From: Flammeovirgaceae bacterium BBD 1991-12
Lineage (GTDB): Bacteria > Bacteroidota > Bacteroidia > Cytophagales > Cyclobacteriaceae
Reading direction: 5' to 3'
DNA: 34,407 bases
Assembly (NCBI GenBank): GCA_001657315.1
Contig: LYSV01000064.1
Span: forward strand, 1-34,407
Below, piece by piece: positions 1-8,384 of the stretch; the stretch's first letter is position 1; every line of letters starts with the position of its first letter. Both the position numbers and the translations under genes were made by a program. Under the pieces are notes generated by a model. It ran no database searches. It was not told the origin of the DNA and saw only the letters and a program-made list of their open reading frames with translations.

Positions 1-875
1 TTGAACATGGATTTCATAGTGAAGTAATTGTATGAATAGGGAGTTTCATTAAAATCTCCACATACGATCACGGGGTAGGGGCATTCCCTAACATGTGCAA
101 GCAGCTTTTCAATTTCCCCGGCCCTTACTATGGCTCCGTATCGCAGCTTGTTAATGATTATTTTCATGGTGCCCGGGAGTTTATCGGTATCACGGTCCCG
201 ATATCTTTGCAACTCCAACCGCATGGATTTCAGATGCACGTTGTAGATCCTTACGGTATCCTTCCCAATAGTTACGTCGGCATATATGATGTTGTTCACC
301 GTGGTATTTTCAGGATTCACCATCCCTCTGGATACAATAGGATACTTACTGAAAATGGCCAGACCCGGGTTATGGATCTGATTGATCTGAAAATTATAGT
401 GATAGTAGCCACGGTCTTTTAACTGCTGAAGTACATCCAGCTTTGGATAGTGGGCATTGTAGCTGAACTCCTGAATGCATTTGATATCGGATGAATCCTG
501 CGTTACCCAATCGATCGTCTCCCTTGAGAATTTGCCATAAGTTTCAAACTTTCTGAATAATTTGGCATTGAAGCTCATCAGCGTGAACTGTTTCTCAGCA
601 GTGTTTCCCGGATTACCGCCCAGGTTAAATGATATCCAGATAAACGGAGCAGCGCTTAATACACCTATCAGATGAAGCCAGTAACGTTTATTTTTAAAGG
701 TCAAAAAAAGCAGAAAAAGAAAAAGGTTGACCAGAACGGCCAGAGGGATAGCATACCCCAGGATGGCTGCAGGCCAAAAGATCTGAGGGGGGACCTTCAC
801 ACTCACATAGCAGCAAAGGCTCAAAAGGAGAATTGCCGGAGATATCAGACCCTTTCCAAATCTTTTTTTTACCAC
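1..875 (-). CDS. Membrane-anchored endonuclease/exonuclease/phosphatase (EEP) family protein, C-terminus cut by window edge
   Basis: Reading the reverse strand from a GTG at 875 gives an open frame that runs off the left edge. The first ~85 residues hold about three hydrophobic membrane segments. An EEP-fold domain follows: FNAKLF near its start, IQEF (the metal-binding Glu), and near the window edge VCGDFNETPYSY, the family's GDFN motif. The final catalytic His motif lies outside the window. Proteins of this layout are common in Bacteroidota and are presumed metal-dependent phosphoesterases with the catalytic domain outside the cytoplasm; the substrate is unknown. The GTG start follows an AGGA-like site and lies 11 bases after the stop of the DinB-like gene, so the two are probably co-transcribed. 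There is no in-frame ATG nearby, so the exact start is uncertain; the family call is firm. Confidence 0.85.
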   Translation of the reverse strand, partial: MVKKRFGKGLISPAILLLSLCCYVSVKVPPQIFWPAAILGYAIPLAVLVNLFLFLLFLTFKNKRYWLHLIGVLSAAPFIWISFNLGGNPGNTAEKQFTLMSFNAKLFRKFETYGKFSRETIDWVTQDSSDIKCIQEFSYNAHYPKLDVLQQLKDRGYYHYNFQINQIHNPGLAIFSKYPIVSRGMVNPENTTVNNIIYADVTIGKDTVRIYNVHLKSMRLELQRYRDRDTDKLPGTMKIIINKLRYGAIVRAGEIEKLLAHVRECPYPVIVCGDFNETPYSYNYFTMKSMF

Positions 876-886
876 ACCAGGTCCTG

Positions 887-1348
887 TTAAGCTTTGAAAG
901 ATTTTTTTAATGCCATAACATATCCCAGATGGAGACTCTCATGGATATTGTTGAATATGATCGCGTCCTCAACAGTTCTGAGGGTTATGTTATAGCTTGT
1001 GCGGTATTCCCTGAAAGAAGTGAACAGAGCCGATGAATAGTCCTTTTCGATACGGTTTACCAGGGAGAGCATGTTTGCCTTGATGAATTTGATCTCATCC
1101 TGCTCAATAAACCTTCCGGGTTTGGTCCCTTTCCTGTACCGGTCAGTAAAATCCTTCTCAAGATATCCTTCCAGCCCTGATAACCTGTAAATAAGCCCCT
1201 GATGGGTGGTGATGACATGGCCGGCATGCCAGATGATGTTGTTGGAAAACCCTTCGGGGATCTCATTCAACCGGTCAGGGTCAAGGCGGTCCATAATACC
1301 CAGAAGGTTATTTCTGGTCACCCGGAGGTGTTCAAAGTGCACATCCAT
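887..1348 (-). CDS. DinB-like (DinB/YfiT superfamily) four-helix protein
   Basis: This 153-residue, mainly helical protein has the spaced histidines of the DinB/YfiT metal-binding fold: NIIWHAGH at residues 37-44 and IHESLHLGY at 135-143 (His136, His140). Family members are small soluble proteins binding a divalent metal; many act as thiol-dependent transferases or have no known role, so no reaction is assigned. The length is normal for the family. It lies 10 bases after the HtrA-type protease gene and just before the EEP-family gene on the same strand, so it is the middle gene of a likely three-gene unit. The fold is well supported; the function is not. Confidence 0.8.
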   Translation of the reverse strand: MDVHFEHLRVTRNNLLGIMDRLDPDRLNEIPEGFSNNIIWHAGHVITTHQGLIYRLSGLEGYLEKDFTDRYRKGTKPGRFIEQDEIKFIKANMLSLVNRIEKDYSSALFTSFREYRTSYNITLRTVEDAIIFNNIHESLHLGYVMALKKSFKA

Positions 1349-1358
1349 AAAAGAGTCT

Positions 1359-2840
1359 TTACCGCAAATAAAAGGAATAATATCCTTCCCGGCCTTGTTT
1401 GTTCACACCTTCAATGATGACCCTGCCGCGGATCCTTTCAAGGATCTCCACCAGTTTTTTGGGATCTTTTATGGCATTTCTGTTGATATCGGTGATCACA
1501 AAATCTTCTCTTATGCCTATCCTTTTGATCAAACCGTTCCCGATATTGAACACTCTTACACCATAATCTATATTGAGCAGATCCCGTTCTACCTTCGGAA
1601 CGGTTTCGAACTGAGCCCCCAGTGCTTCGGAGGTATAGATCTCACGCTTCAGAATACTTGTAGTGCCCTCCCGGTTGGTGAGTGTCATACGGGTAGTATA
1701 GTTTTTACCATTTCGCTGATAAGCTACGGTTATTTCATCACCTGGCGAATGGTAGCTCAGCTCTTCCTCAAACTGGCTCCTGCTGTCGATGACATTATTT
1801 CCTATCCTTAAAATGATATCCCCTTCTTTCATTCCGGCTTTAGCCGCTGCGCCGTCTTCCTGTACATAAGACAATAGCACACCGGATATATCGTCAGTGT
1901 CCACCTTCAGGTCCAGTCTTTCAGCCACAGAGGCATCATAATCCGATACATCCCCTCCAAAAAAGGCCTTTTGTACCTCCCCGTATTCGATAAGATCGCC
2001 CACGATCTTTTTGACGATATCGATGGGTACTGCGAAACCGTAGCCCGCATACGAGCCTGTGCGGGAAAGAATGGCCGTGTTGATCCCAACCAGCTCTCCG
2101 TTCTTGTTGACCAGCGCTCCTCCACTGTTACCTGGATTGATGGCTGCATCCGTCTGTATGAATGATTCGATAGGAAATTTGCCTTCCAGAATATTGATCT
2201 CACGACCCTTGGCGCTGACGATACCTGCAGTAACAGTGGAAGTGAGGTTAAAGGGGTTTCCCACGGCTATCACCCATTCACCTATGGCTACGTGCCGGCT
2301 GCTGCCGATCGGGATGGCGGGCAGGTTTTTTCCCTCGATCTTCAAGACCGCAAGATCTGTAGATGGATCCGTGCCTATCAGAGAGGCTTCATAGGTTTGC
2401 CGGTTATAATCCACCTCTATGCGGTCTGCATCCTGCACCACATGATTATTCGTAACTATATATCCGTCACTGGAGAAAATTACCCCTGAGCCGCTGCTCA
2501 CCTGAGTTTGTGTGCCCGGGTTAATGTCAAAGAACCAATCCAGATAGCTCCGTCTGTAGTAACGCTCCGATATATTTTTAATATACACTACACTTTTTGT
2601 GCTCACCTCGGAAGCCAGCACAAAATCAGTGTTGGGCAGATCGCTGGCAGTTCTGCTCCTCTCCCTCGCAGGTTCCGGTCTGGTGATACCTGTATTTTCC
2701 GTTGTGTTTTTTACCAGCAGTGTAGAATCCACACGTTGCGGATGTTCGCCCCGTTGGTCGTCACTTATCTGTTGGAACGTGTAGGCCCCACCCAAACCTG
2801 CCAGAAAGCCTGTTACTACAATTTGGATCGTTCTTCGCAT
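1359..2840 (-). CDS. htrA: HtrA/Deg-type periplasmic serine protease with PDZ domains
   Basis: The 493-residue protein starts with a short hydrophobic segment (about residues 5-20) acting as signal or anchor, then a low-complexity linker. A trypsin-like S1C domain spans about 75-285 with the full triad: His133 in TNNHVV, Asp162 in TDLAVLK and Ser239 in NPGNSGG. A PDZ domain follows (about 290-390), and a second, more diverged PDZ-like region reaches the end. The family degrades or refolds misfolded envelope proteins, often under heat or oxidative stress. The ATG at 2840 follows a TATATTTG element at 2862-2869 that fits the Bacteroidota -7 promoter motif. It heads a minus-strand unit with the DinB-like and EEP genes. 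Whether it corresponds to DegP, DegQ or DegS cannot be settled from sequence. Confidence 0.95.
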   Translation of the reverse strand: MRRTIQIVVTGFLAGLGGAYTFQQISDDQRGEHPQRVDSTLLVKNTTENTGITRPEPARERSRTASDLPNTDFVLASEVSTKSVVYIKNISERYYRRSYLDWFFDINPGTQTQVSSGSGVIFSSDGYIVTNNHVVQDADRIEVDYNRQTYEASLIGTDPSTDLAVLKIEGKNLPAIPIGSSRHVAIGEWVIAVGNPFNLTSTVTAGIVSAKGREINILEGKFPIESFIQTDAAINPGNSGGALVNKNGELVGINTAILSRTGSYAGYGFAVPIDIVKKIVGDLIEYGEVQKAFFGGDVSDYDASVAERLDLKVDTDDISGVLLSYVQEDGAAAKAGMKEGDIILRIGNNVIDSRSQFEEELSYHSPGDEITVAYQRNGKNYTTRMTLTNREGTTSILKREIYTSEALGAQFETVPKVERDLLNIDYGVRVFNIGNGLIKRIGIREDFVITDINRNAIKDPKKLVEILERIRGRVIIEGVNKQGREGYYSFYLR

Positions 2841-2861
2841 ACTTCACTAAACTTTGATCAT

Positions 2862-2869
2862 CAAATATA
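2862..2869 (-). promoter_or_regulatory. Candidate Bacteroidota -7 promoter element for the htrA-type gene
   Basis: On the minus strand this reads TATATTTG, a full match to the Bacteroidota housekeeping -7 motif TAnnTTTG, 21 bases before the ATG of the protease gene. No clear TTG -33 element lies at the expected spacing, so this is a partial match only. Confidence 0.45.
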
Positions 2870-2925
2870 AAACGGTAATGATAAAAAGGAGTTTCCGAAA
2901 TCCGGCTTATTGGTTATTAAAGGCT

Positions 2926-3058
2926 CTCAACTTCCCACTGGCATTCAACTTCCCATAACTTCCAGCTTCCAACTCCCAGCTTCCGACTTCTGACTTCCAG
3001 CTTCCGACTTCCAACTTCCAACTTCCAGCCTCCAACCTCCAACTTCCAACTTCTAATC
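2926..3058. repeat. Degenerate heptanucleotide tandem repeat (consensus TCCAACT)
   Basis: From 2961 to 3058 the sequence divides into fourteen consecutive 7-base units, all close to TCCAACT (variants TCCAGCT, TCCGACT, TCTGACT, CCCAGCT, TCCAGCC, TCCAACC, TCTAATC) with no phase slip. Looser copies extend left to about 2926. The tract fills most of the gap between the divergent htrA-type and GH3 genes. Its reverse strand is open and encodes a Leu/Glu/Val/Gly/Trp/Lys-rich repeat peptide, which is a by-product of the repeat. Confidence 0.9.
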
Positions 3059-3060
3059 CC

Positions 3061-3068
3061 TATTTTTG
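3061..3068 (+). promoter_or_regulatory. Possible -7 promoter element before the GH3 gene
   Basis: TATTTTTG matches TAnnTTTG, but it ends only five bases before the ATG at 3074 and lacks a TTG element 19 bases upstream. If real, the transcript would be nearly leaderless. This is a weak candidate. Confidence 0.25.
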
Positions 3069-3073
3069 CCGCC

Positions 3074-4570
3074 ATGGGATTTCGATCAGCACTCAGCAAA
3101 CCCTTTGCGTCCTATATCCGGAGCCAGACGCTGAAATGGTCATCGCAGCCGGGGTACTATCAGCAAAAGATCCTTCAACACCTGGTCAACAGGGCAAAAG
3201 ACACCGTCTTTGGCAGGGATCATGATTTTGCTGCAATCAAAAACTACGAAGATTTTAAAAAGAATGTTCCTGTCCGCGATTATGAGCAACTGACCCCATG
3301 GATCGACCAACTCGTAAAAGGACATGAAAATGTGCTTTGGCCCGGTAAACCGGAGTATTTTTCGAAAACCTCCGGCACTACCTCCGGTGTTAAGTACATT
3401 CCGGTCACCAAAGACTCGATTCCCAATCACATCAACAGCGCGCGTAATGCCTTGCTCAGCTATGTGCATGAAACTGGAAATTCAAAATTTCTGGACGGTA
3501 AGCTGATATTCCTCTCCGGCAGTCCTGAGCTGACTGAAACGGCCGGAATAAAAACAGGCCGGCTCTCCGGTATAGTCAATCATCATGTGCCGGCCTACCT
3601 GAGGAATAATCAGATGCCCAGCTACACCACTAATTGCATAGAAGATTGGGAAAAAAAGCTGGATAAGATCATTGACGAGACCCTGCAGCAGGATATGACC
3701 CTCATATCCGGCATCCCTCCGTGGGTGCAGATGTATTTTGATAACATCATTGAACGCACAGGTAAAAAGATCTGCGAAGTATTTCCCAACTTCTCCCTGT
3801 TTGTGTACGGTGGTGTTAATTTCGAGCCCTACCGGGCAAAGCTGTTTGATTCAATAGGCAGAAGCGTTGATGCCATAGAAACCTATCCTGCCTCCGAAGG
3901 TTTTATCGCCTATCAGGACTCGCAGACAGAAGAAGGGCTGCTGATACTGCTGAACAGCGGTATTTTCTTTGAATTCATTCCTGCCGATGAATACTTTAAC
4001 GAGGACCCTACCCGCCTGACCATTGAGGATGTGGAACTCGGGGTCAATTATGCGTTGATCATTAACAACAATGCCGGTCTGTGGGGTTACTCGATCGGTG
4101 ATACGGTGAAGTTCGTCTCTAAGGATCCTTATCGCTTGCTGGTGACAGGCAGGATAAAACATTTTATTTCGGCTTTTGGTGAGCATGTGATCGGTGAGGA
4201 AGTGGAAAAGGCAATGAAATATTGCTGTGATCAGTTCCCTGAGACGGAGCTCGTGGAGTTTACTGTAGCCCCCAATGTCACTCCGGCGGAGGGATTACCC
4301 TTGCATGAGTGGTATGTAGAATTTGCCAGGCCACCCCAGGACTTGCCCGCTTTTGAAAAAGCCTTAGATTTGCAACTTCGGAAACTGAACATCTACTATG
4401 ATGACCTTATCTCGGGAAACATTCTCAGAAGCCTGCAGATCATTCCCCTTAAGAAAAACGCATTCATTACTTACATGAAGTCACAGGGGAAATTAGGGGG
4501 ACAAAATAAGGTGCCCAGGCTGTCGAATGACCGTCAAATTGCACAGGAACTTGAATTCAATAAAAAATGA
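3074..4570 (+). CDS. GH3-family (auxin-responsive promoter family) acyl-adenylate-forming synthetase
   Basis: The 498-residue protein matches the GH3 family along its length. The N-terminal part has the ATP/AMP-binding loop SKTSGTTSG at residues 97-105, followed by KYIPVT. The C-terminal half has the YPASEG and SIGD stretches and the TGRIKHFISAFGEHV segment typical of the group. Plant GH3 enzymes activate carboxylic acids such as indole acetate or jasmonate as adenylates and join them to amino acids. Bacterial homologues are common in Bacteroidota, but their substrates are not established, so only an acid-amido synthetase-type activity is inferred. It is the first gene of a tightly packed unit: its stop overlaps the next start by four bases (ATGA), and dxr and rseP follow. 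Confidence 0.9.
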   Translation: MGFRSALSKPFASYIRSQTLKWSSQPGYYQQKILQHLVNRAKDTVFGRDHDFAAIKNYEDFKKNVPVRDYEQLTPWIDQLVKGHENVLWPGKPEYFSKTSGTTSGVKYIPVTKDSIPNHINSARNALLSYVHETGNSKFLDGKLIFLSGSPELTETAGIKTGRLSGIVNHHVPAYLRNNQMPSYTTNCIEDWEKKLDKIIDETLQQDMTLISGIPPWVQMYFDNIIERTGKKICEVFPNFSLFVYGGVNFEPYRAKLFDSIGRSVDAIETYPASEGFIAYQDSQTEEGLLILLNSGIFFEFIPADEYFNEDPTRLTIEDVELGVNYALIINNNAGLWGYSIGDTVKFVSKDPYRLLVTGRIKHFISAFGEHVIGEEVEKAMKYCCDQFPETELVEFTVAPNVTPAEGLPLHEWYVEFARPPQDLPAFEKALDLQLRKLNIYYDDLISGNILRSLQIIPLKKNAFITYMKSQGKLGGQNKVPRLSNDRQIAQELEFNKK

Positions 4571-5376
4571 TCCACACAAGGCATTGCAGGCTCTTATTGC
4601 TTTTTTGTTCCAGCCTTCTTTTTTCATTGAAAGTGCCAGGTCAGTTTAAGAACTACAACACCGAAAATGAATACTGGTCTCCTGGTGCCATACAACTGAT
4701 AGATAAAGAAACTATAGAAGGGGAATTGAACTACAATTTTGTGTCCCAGACTTTGCGGATCAGGAGATCCGATCAAATTGAAACTTTTAATGCCCGGGAA
4801 GTGCTTCTTTTCAATTTGATACAGGAAGACGGGAACAGAAAGACCTTTTATTCACTACCGTATAAAGATGAAGCGTTTGACAGGGAAAGACCTGTTTTTT
4901 TTTACGTTATTTATGAAGGGAAAGGAATAGCTCTTCTGTCCCGGAATGTATTGGAATTTAGAAACACTCAACTGTCCGATGATCCTGCTGCGGCATTTTA
5001 CATTCTTCCTACCGCGAACAAGGTGGAGAGTATTAAAGAGGTCATCTATCTGGCGAATGCATTGGGTTCAATAAAACCTTATTTAGAGGGGAAAAAAAGT
5101 ACGGATTTTAATTTCACCCCGACATATCGTTCCTATCCGACTGCCAGTTCGGACGGGAATTATAAACTGGAGCATGACGAAAAGAAATTTGAAGAAAGTC
5201 AACTTGAGAATAAGGTCAGGAAGTTCAAAGTAGTAGATAAGCGTCTGCTGTCTGAATCTCTGGGCAGCGATTTTTACAAGGTAGAAGACTTTATGAAGGA
5301 GAATAATGTTAAGTCGAACACAGTAGAAGGGCTTGTCCGGATCATGGATTATTATTCAGAAAACAAGGATCAATGA
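4567..5376 (+). CDS. Unknown secreted or periplasmic protein
   Basis: The 269-residue protein begins with a clear signal peptide: positive residues, then a Leu/Phe-rich stretch, with likely cleavage after VPGQ near residue 26. The mature part has no motif I recognise. About residues 30-160 look beta-rich, with charged alternating strands; the C-terminal ~70 residues are Lys/Glu-rich and look helical. No lipobox is present. The start ATG overlaps the GH3 stop (ATGA) and the gene's own stop overlaps the dxr start (ATGA), so translation of all three is probably coupled. This placement suggests an envelope-related role, but none can be assigned. The reading frame is certain; the function is not. 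Confidence 0.85.
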   Translation: MIHTRHCRLLLLFCSSLLFSLKVPGQFKNYNTENEYWSPGAIQLIDKETIEGELNYNFVSQTLRIRRSDQIETFNAREVLLFNLIQEDGNRKTFYSLPYKDEAFDRERPVFFYVIYEGKGIALLSRNVLEFRNTQLSDDPAAAFYILPTANKVESIKEVIYLANALGSIKPYLEGKKSTDFNFTPTYRSYPTASSDGNYKLEHDEKKFEESQLENKVRKFKVVDKRLLSESLGSDFYKVEDFMKENNVKSNTVEGLVRIMDYYSENKDQ

Positions 5377-6536
5377 AGCCTGGGCAACGGAAAAATATAG
5401 CCATTCTTGGTTCCACCGGCTCAATAGGTACACAGGCCCTTGATGTGATCCGAACCCATTCTGATCATTTTGAGGTAGAGGTATTGACTGCAGGGAACAA
5501 TGCTGACCTTTTAATAAAACAGGCTGACGAATTCCGGCCAAATGTAGTGGTTATTGGCAATGATGATCGCTATGATGAGGTCTTTCAGGCGCTGGATCCA
5601 CTTGGGATAAAGGTATACAGTGGTGAAGATTCCATAGCCTCGGTAATGGAGATGGATACCATTGATCTGGTGCTTACTGCTCTGGTTGGGTATTGTGGGT
5701 TGAAGCCCACAATAAGGGCTGTGGAGACCGGCAAGCATATTGCCCTTGCCAACAAGGAAACTCTGGTAGTGGCCGGAGAGCTGATCACCCGTCTGGCCGG
5801 TGAAAAGGGGGTGAATATTTATCCGGTGGATTCGGAGCATTCGGCTATCTTCCAATGTATGGTAGGTGAATTCCACAATCCCATTGAAAAAATTATCCTC
5901 ACCGCTTCCGGGGGTCCTTTCCGGGGGAAAAGCCGGGCAGACCTGGCCACCGCAACGCGAACCCAGGCCCTGAAACATCCCAACTGGGACATGGGTGCAA
6001 AGATCACCATTGATTCTGCCTCGTTAATGAACAAAGGGCTCGAAGTGATCGAGGCAAGGTGGCTCTTTGGACTGAATGCTGATCAGATCGAGGTGGTGGT
6101 ACATCCACAGTCGATCATACATTCGATGGTGCAGTTTGAGGATGGGTCCATAAAAGCCCAGATGGGCCTGCCGGACATGAAGCTGCCTATCCAGTTTGCA
6201 CTAACCTACCCGGAACGTTTTAAGTCCGATTTTCCGCGATTTGACTTTTCACAGTACCCGGCTCTTACATTTGAGCAACCTGATACCGAAACTTTTCGTA
6301 ACCTTGCATTAGCGTTTGATGCCTTACGACAGGGAGGTAATATGCCGTGTGTTCTGAATGCGGCCAATGAGGTAGTCGTAGCCGAATTTCTGAAGGACCG
6401 GATAGGGTTTCTGGAAATGTCGGACGTAGTGGAACATTGCATGAAAAAAATTGCTTTTATAAAAGAGCCCTCCTACGAGGACTACGTACATACAGATAAG
6501 GAAACAAGAATTAAAGCATTGGAATCAATAAAATAA
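5373..6536 (+). CDS. dxr: 1-deoxy-D-xylulose 5-phosphate reductoisomerase
   Basis: This 387-residue enzyme converts 1-deoxy-D-xylulose 5-phosphate to 2-C-methyl-D-erythritol 4-phosphate with NADPH, the first committed step of the MEP isoprenoid pathway in the cytoplasm. The N-terminus has the Rossmann NADPH loop GSTGSIG at residues 13-19. ANKETLV follows at 126-132. The metal ligands are Asp153 and Glu155 in PVDSEHS and Glu224 in NKGLEVIEARW. SGGPFRG (179-185) and HPNWDMG (202-208) are also present. Length is normal. The start overlaps the preceding stop by four bases, and rseP starts on the base after the dxr stop. Pairing dxr with rseP is a familiar bacterial arrangement. Confidence 0.98.
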   Translation: MKPGQRKNIAILGSTGSIGTQALDVIRTHSDHFEVEVLTAGNNADLLIKQADEFRPNVVVIGNDDRYDEVFQALDPLGIKVYSGEDSIASVMEMDTIDLVLTALVGYCGLKPTIRAVETGKHIALANKETLVVAGELITRLAGEKGVNIYPVDSEHSAIFQCMVGEFHNPIEKIILTASGGPFRGKSRADLATATRTQALKHPNWDMGAKITIDSASLMNKGLEVIEARWLFGLNADQIEVVVHPQSIIHSMVQFEDGSIKAQMGLPDMKLPIQFALTYPERFKSDFPRFDFSQYPALTFEQPDTETFRNLALAFDALRQGGNMPCVLNAANEVVVAEFLKDRIGFLEMSDVVEHCMKKIAFIKEPSYEDYVHTDKETRIKALESIK

Positions 6537-7880
6537 ATGGAAGGATTAATAATGACGGCTCAGATCATCCTGAGCTTATCCATACTGGTGGGATTGCATG
6601 AGGCCGGCCACCTGATAGCCGCCAAAGTGTTTGGGATGCGTGTGGAGCAGTTTTCGATAGGTTTTCCCCCTAAGATCTTTAGCTTCAAATGGGGAGAAAC
6701 CGAATACGCCCTCAGTGCCATACCACTCGGTGGATTCGTGAAAATTTCCGGAATGATCGATGAGTCGCTGGATACGGAGGCCATGAAGGAACCACCAAAA
6801 GATTATGAATTCCGGTCCAAACCGGCGTGGCAGAGATTGATCGTGATGCTGGGAGGGATCATCGTCAATGTGATCACCGGTGTGATCATTTTTATAGCAC
6901 TCACCTATATTTTTGGGGACACTTATATTTCCAAGGATGCAGTAAATGCCAGGGGAGGTATAGTGGCCCATGAGCTGGCGCAGAGTATAGGATTGAAAAC
7001 AGGGGATAAGATCGTAAAGATAAACGGTGAGGATTTTGACGACTTTCAGGATGTTATTGACGGGGAGGTTTTTCTTGCCGACAATGCTTCCTATACTGTA
7101 GAGCGTGAAGGTGAGCTGATCGATATACCCATTCCCGGTAACTTTATTGAAAACCTGAATGACGACAAGGCGATGGCCCGGTTTATTTTTCCCAGGCTTG
7201 AGTCCGTTGTAGGCGAGGTGGGTAAGAATACGCTTGCAGAAAGGATCGGTATACAGGCAGGGGATCAGATCATGGAGATCTCCGGAACACAGGTCACCTT
7301 TCAGGATGAAGTGATCAACAAACTGAAAGGTTTTGATGAAGACACCATCCATTTAAAGGTTAAGCGGGGTGAAGAAATGCTGAGCTTCACGGAGTACTTC
7401 AAAAACGACACCATCATTGGTTACCTGCCATTGGTGGATTTTGATGAAAGCATTATCAACTATGACCTGGGCAGGTCCGTTTCACTGGGTACACAGCGTG
7501 CCTTTGGTATTGTATTTCTGCAGATCAAGGCATTCGGCAAGATGTTCAGTGGTGAGTTGTCCTTTACCAAGTCATTATCCGGTCCTATTGGAATTGCCAA
7601 AGCCTATGGTGGAAACTGGAACTGGCAACGATTCTGGCGTATGACGGGTCTGCTGTCCATGGTACTGGCTTTCATGAACCTGCTGCCCATACCTGCTCTG
7701 GATGGTGGTCATGTGATGTTCCTGTCCTATGAGATGATATCAGGACATAAACCGTCCGATAACTTTCTGGAGACGGCTCAGAAGATCGGGATGGTCTTCC
7801 TGCTCCTGTTGATGGTTTTTATCATCTTCAATGATATTTTCAAGATAGAGTTTGTTAAGAAGCTGTTTGGTTTGAATTGA
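6537..7880 (+). CDS. rseP: RseP-type site-2 zinc metalloprotease
   Basis: This 447-residue inner-membrane protease cleaves transmembrane substrates, classically anti-sigma factors. The zinc motif HEAGH is at residues 21-25 in the first membrane segment, and the third ligand is Asp389 in PALDGGH (386-392) near the C-terminus. Two PDZ-like regions lie between (about 140-200 and 222-295). The FRSKPAWQR stretch at 92-100 matches a conserved family segment. Hydrophobic segments are seen at about 102-125, 370-385 and 415-432. The ATG at 6537 directly follows the dxr stop; an in-frame ATG five codons later is an alternative. It closes the GH3-unknown-dxr-rseP unit. An ECF sigma factor lies ~15 kb away, but nothing here ties the two together. 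Confidence 0.97.
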   Translation: MEGLIMTAQIILSLSILVGLHEAGHLIAAKVFGMRVEQFSIGFPPKIFSFKWGETEYALSAIPLGGFVKISGMIDESLDTEAMKEPPKDYEFRSKPAWQRLIVMLGGIIVNVITGVIIFIALTYIFGDTYISKDAVNARGGIVAHELAQSIGLKTGDKIVKINGEDFDDFQDVIDGEVFLADNASYTVEREGELIDIPIPGNFIENLNDDKAMARFIFPRLESVVGEVGKNTLAERIGIQAGDQIMEISGTQVTFQDEVINKLKGFDEDTIHLKVKRGEEMLSFTEYFKNDTIIGYLPLVDFDESIINYDLGRSVSLGTQRAFGIVFLQIKAFGKMFSGELSFTKSLSGPIGIAKAYGGNWNWQRFWRMTGLLSMVLAFMNLLPIPALDGGHVMFLSYEMISGHKPSDNFLETAQKIGMVFLLLLMVFIIFNDIFKIEFVKKLFGLN

Positions 7881-7967
7881 GCCGGTAAGTAGGTTTTTGG
7901 CCTGTCTTCCTGATTGAGTACCCGGCAGGTGCTGAAAAGATGAAGCATCCGGCTGTCGTGTGTGCGG

Positions 7968-8357
7968 TTATCCCTTGATCAGTTCTTGAATGGTGCGTGC
8001 TGTTTTGATGGCTTTTAGCCAATCCTCCTGACCGCCTTTCCAGTCGAGCCTTTGGATTTTGTCTACCATCATATTTTTCAGCTCATCAAATGTCATTTTT
8101 TCCCCCGTATCATGAAATATAAAGTGGCCCTTTTTAACGTTGAACAATGACTGCCACCAATTTATTTTTGATGCTGAGCGGTTAACGATCTTATAGACAT
8201 TACCGGTACAATCGACAAATTTATGGCCGATAATATATTCCTGGATGAAGTTTTCGTCCTTCGTTTGATATTGATCATCGTCCAGAAATATCTCGTTCAC
8301 CAATTCTCCGTTCCAGTCCGGTAAACTTATATTAAGTATGGGATATGAAATGGCCAT
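7968..8357 (-). CDS. Small unknown protein, candidate immunity protein for the adjacent LysM effector
   Basis: The 129-residue protein has no signal peptide, membrane segment or motif I recognise. It is acidic in the first ~40 residues, has a VDCTGNVYKI stretch near residue 48, and ends in charged helices (DELKNMMVDKIQ, and TIQELIKG at the end). It is the last gene of the minus T6SS arm, 27 bases after the stop of the LysM protein. A small soluble protein directly after a suspected toxin is the usual layout of a T6SS effector-immunity pair, and that is the sole basis for the role. Its local sequence is more AT-rich than the T6SS core genes. It is well supported as a gene and moderately as an immunity protein. 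Confidence 0.7.
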   Translation of the reverse strand: MAISYPILNISLPDWNGELVNEIFLDDDQYQTKDENFIQEYIIGHKFVDCTGNVYKIVNRSASKINWWQSLFNVKKGHFIFHDTGEKMTFDELKNMMVDKIQRLDWKGGQEDWLKAIKTARTIQELIKG

Positions 8358-8384
8358 ATTGTAGTTCAGAAAAAGAACAGGATG

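Noticed and set aside
93-422. 109-residue plus-strand open frame at the left edge
   Set aside because: It is antisense to the EEP-family gene, whose GDFN motif and hydrophobic N-terminus read well on the minus strand.
2917-3099. 60-residue open frame encoding a Leu/Glu/Val/Gly/Trp/Lys repeat peptide
   Set aside because: It is the translation of the 7-base tandem repeat; a period of seven gives a 7-residue protein repeat without stops by arithmetic alone.
6576-7352. 258-residue open frame on the minus strand inside rseP
   Set aside because: rseP is unambiguous on the plus strand, with HEAGH and LDGGH motifs, and the reverse translation has no recognisable features.
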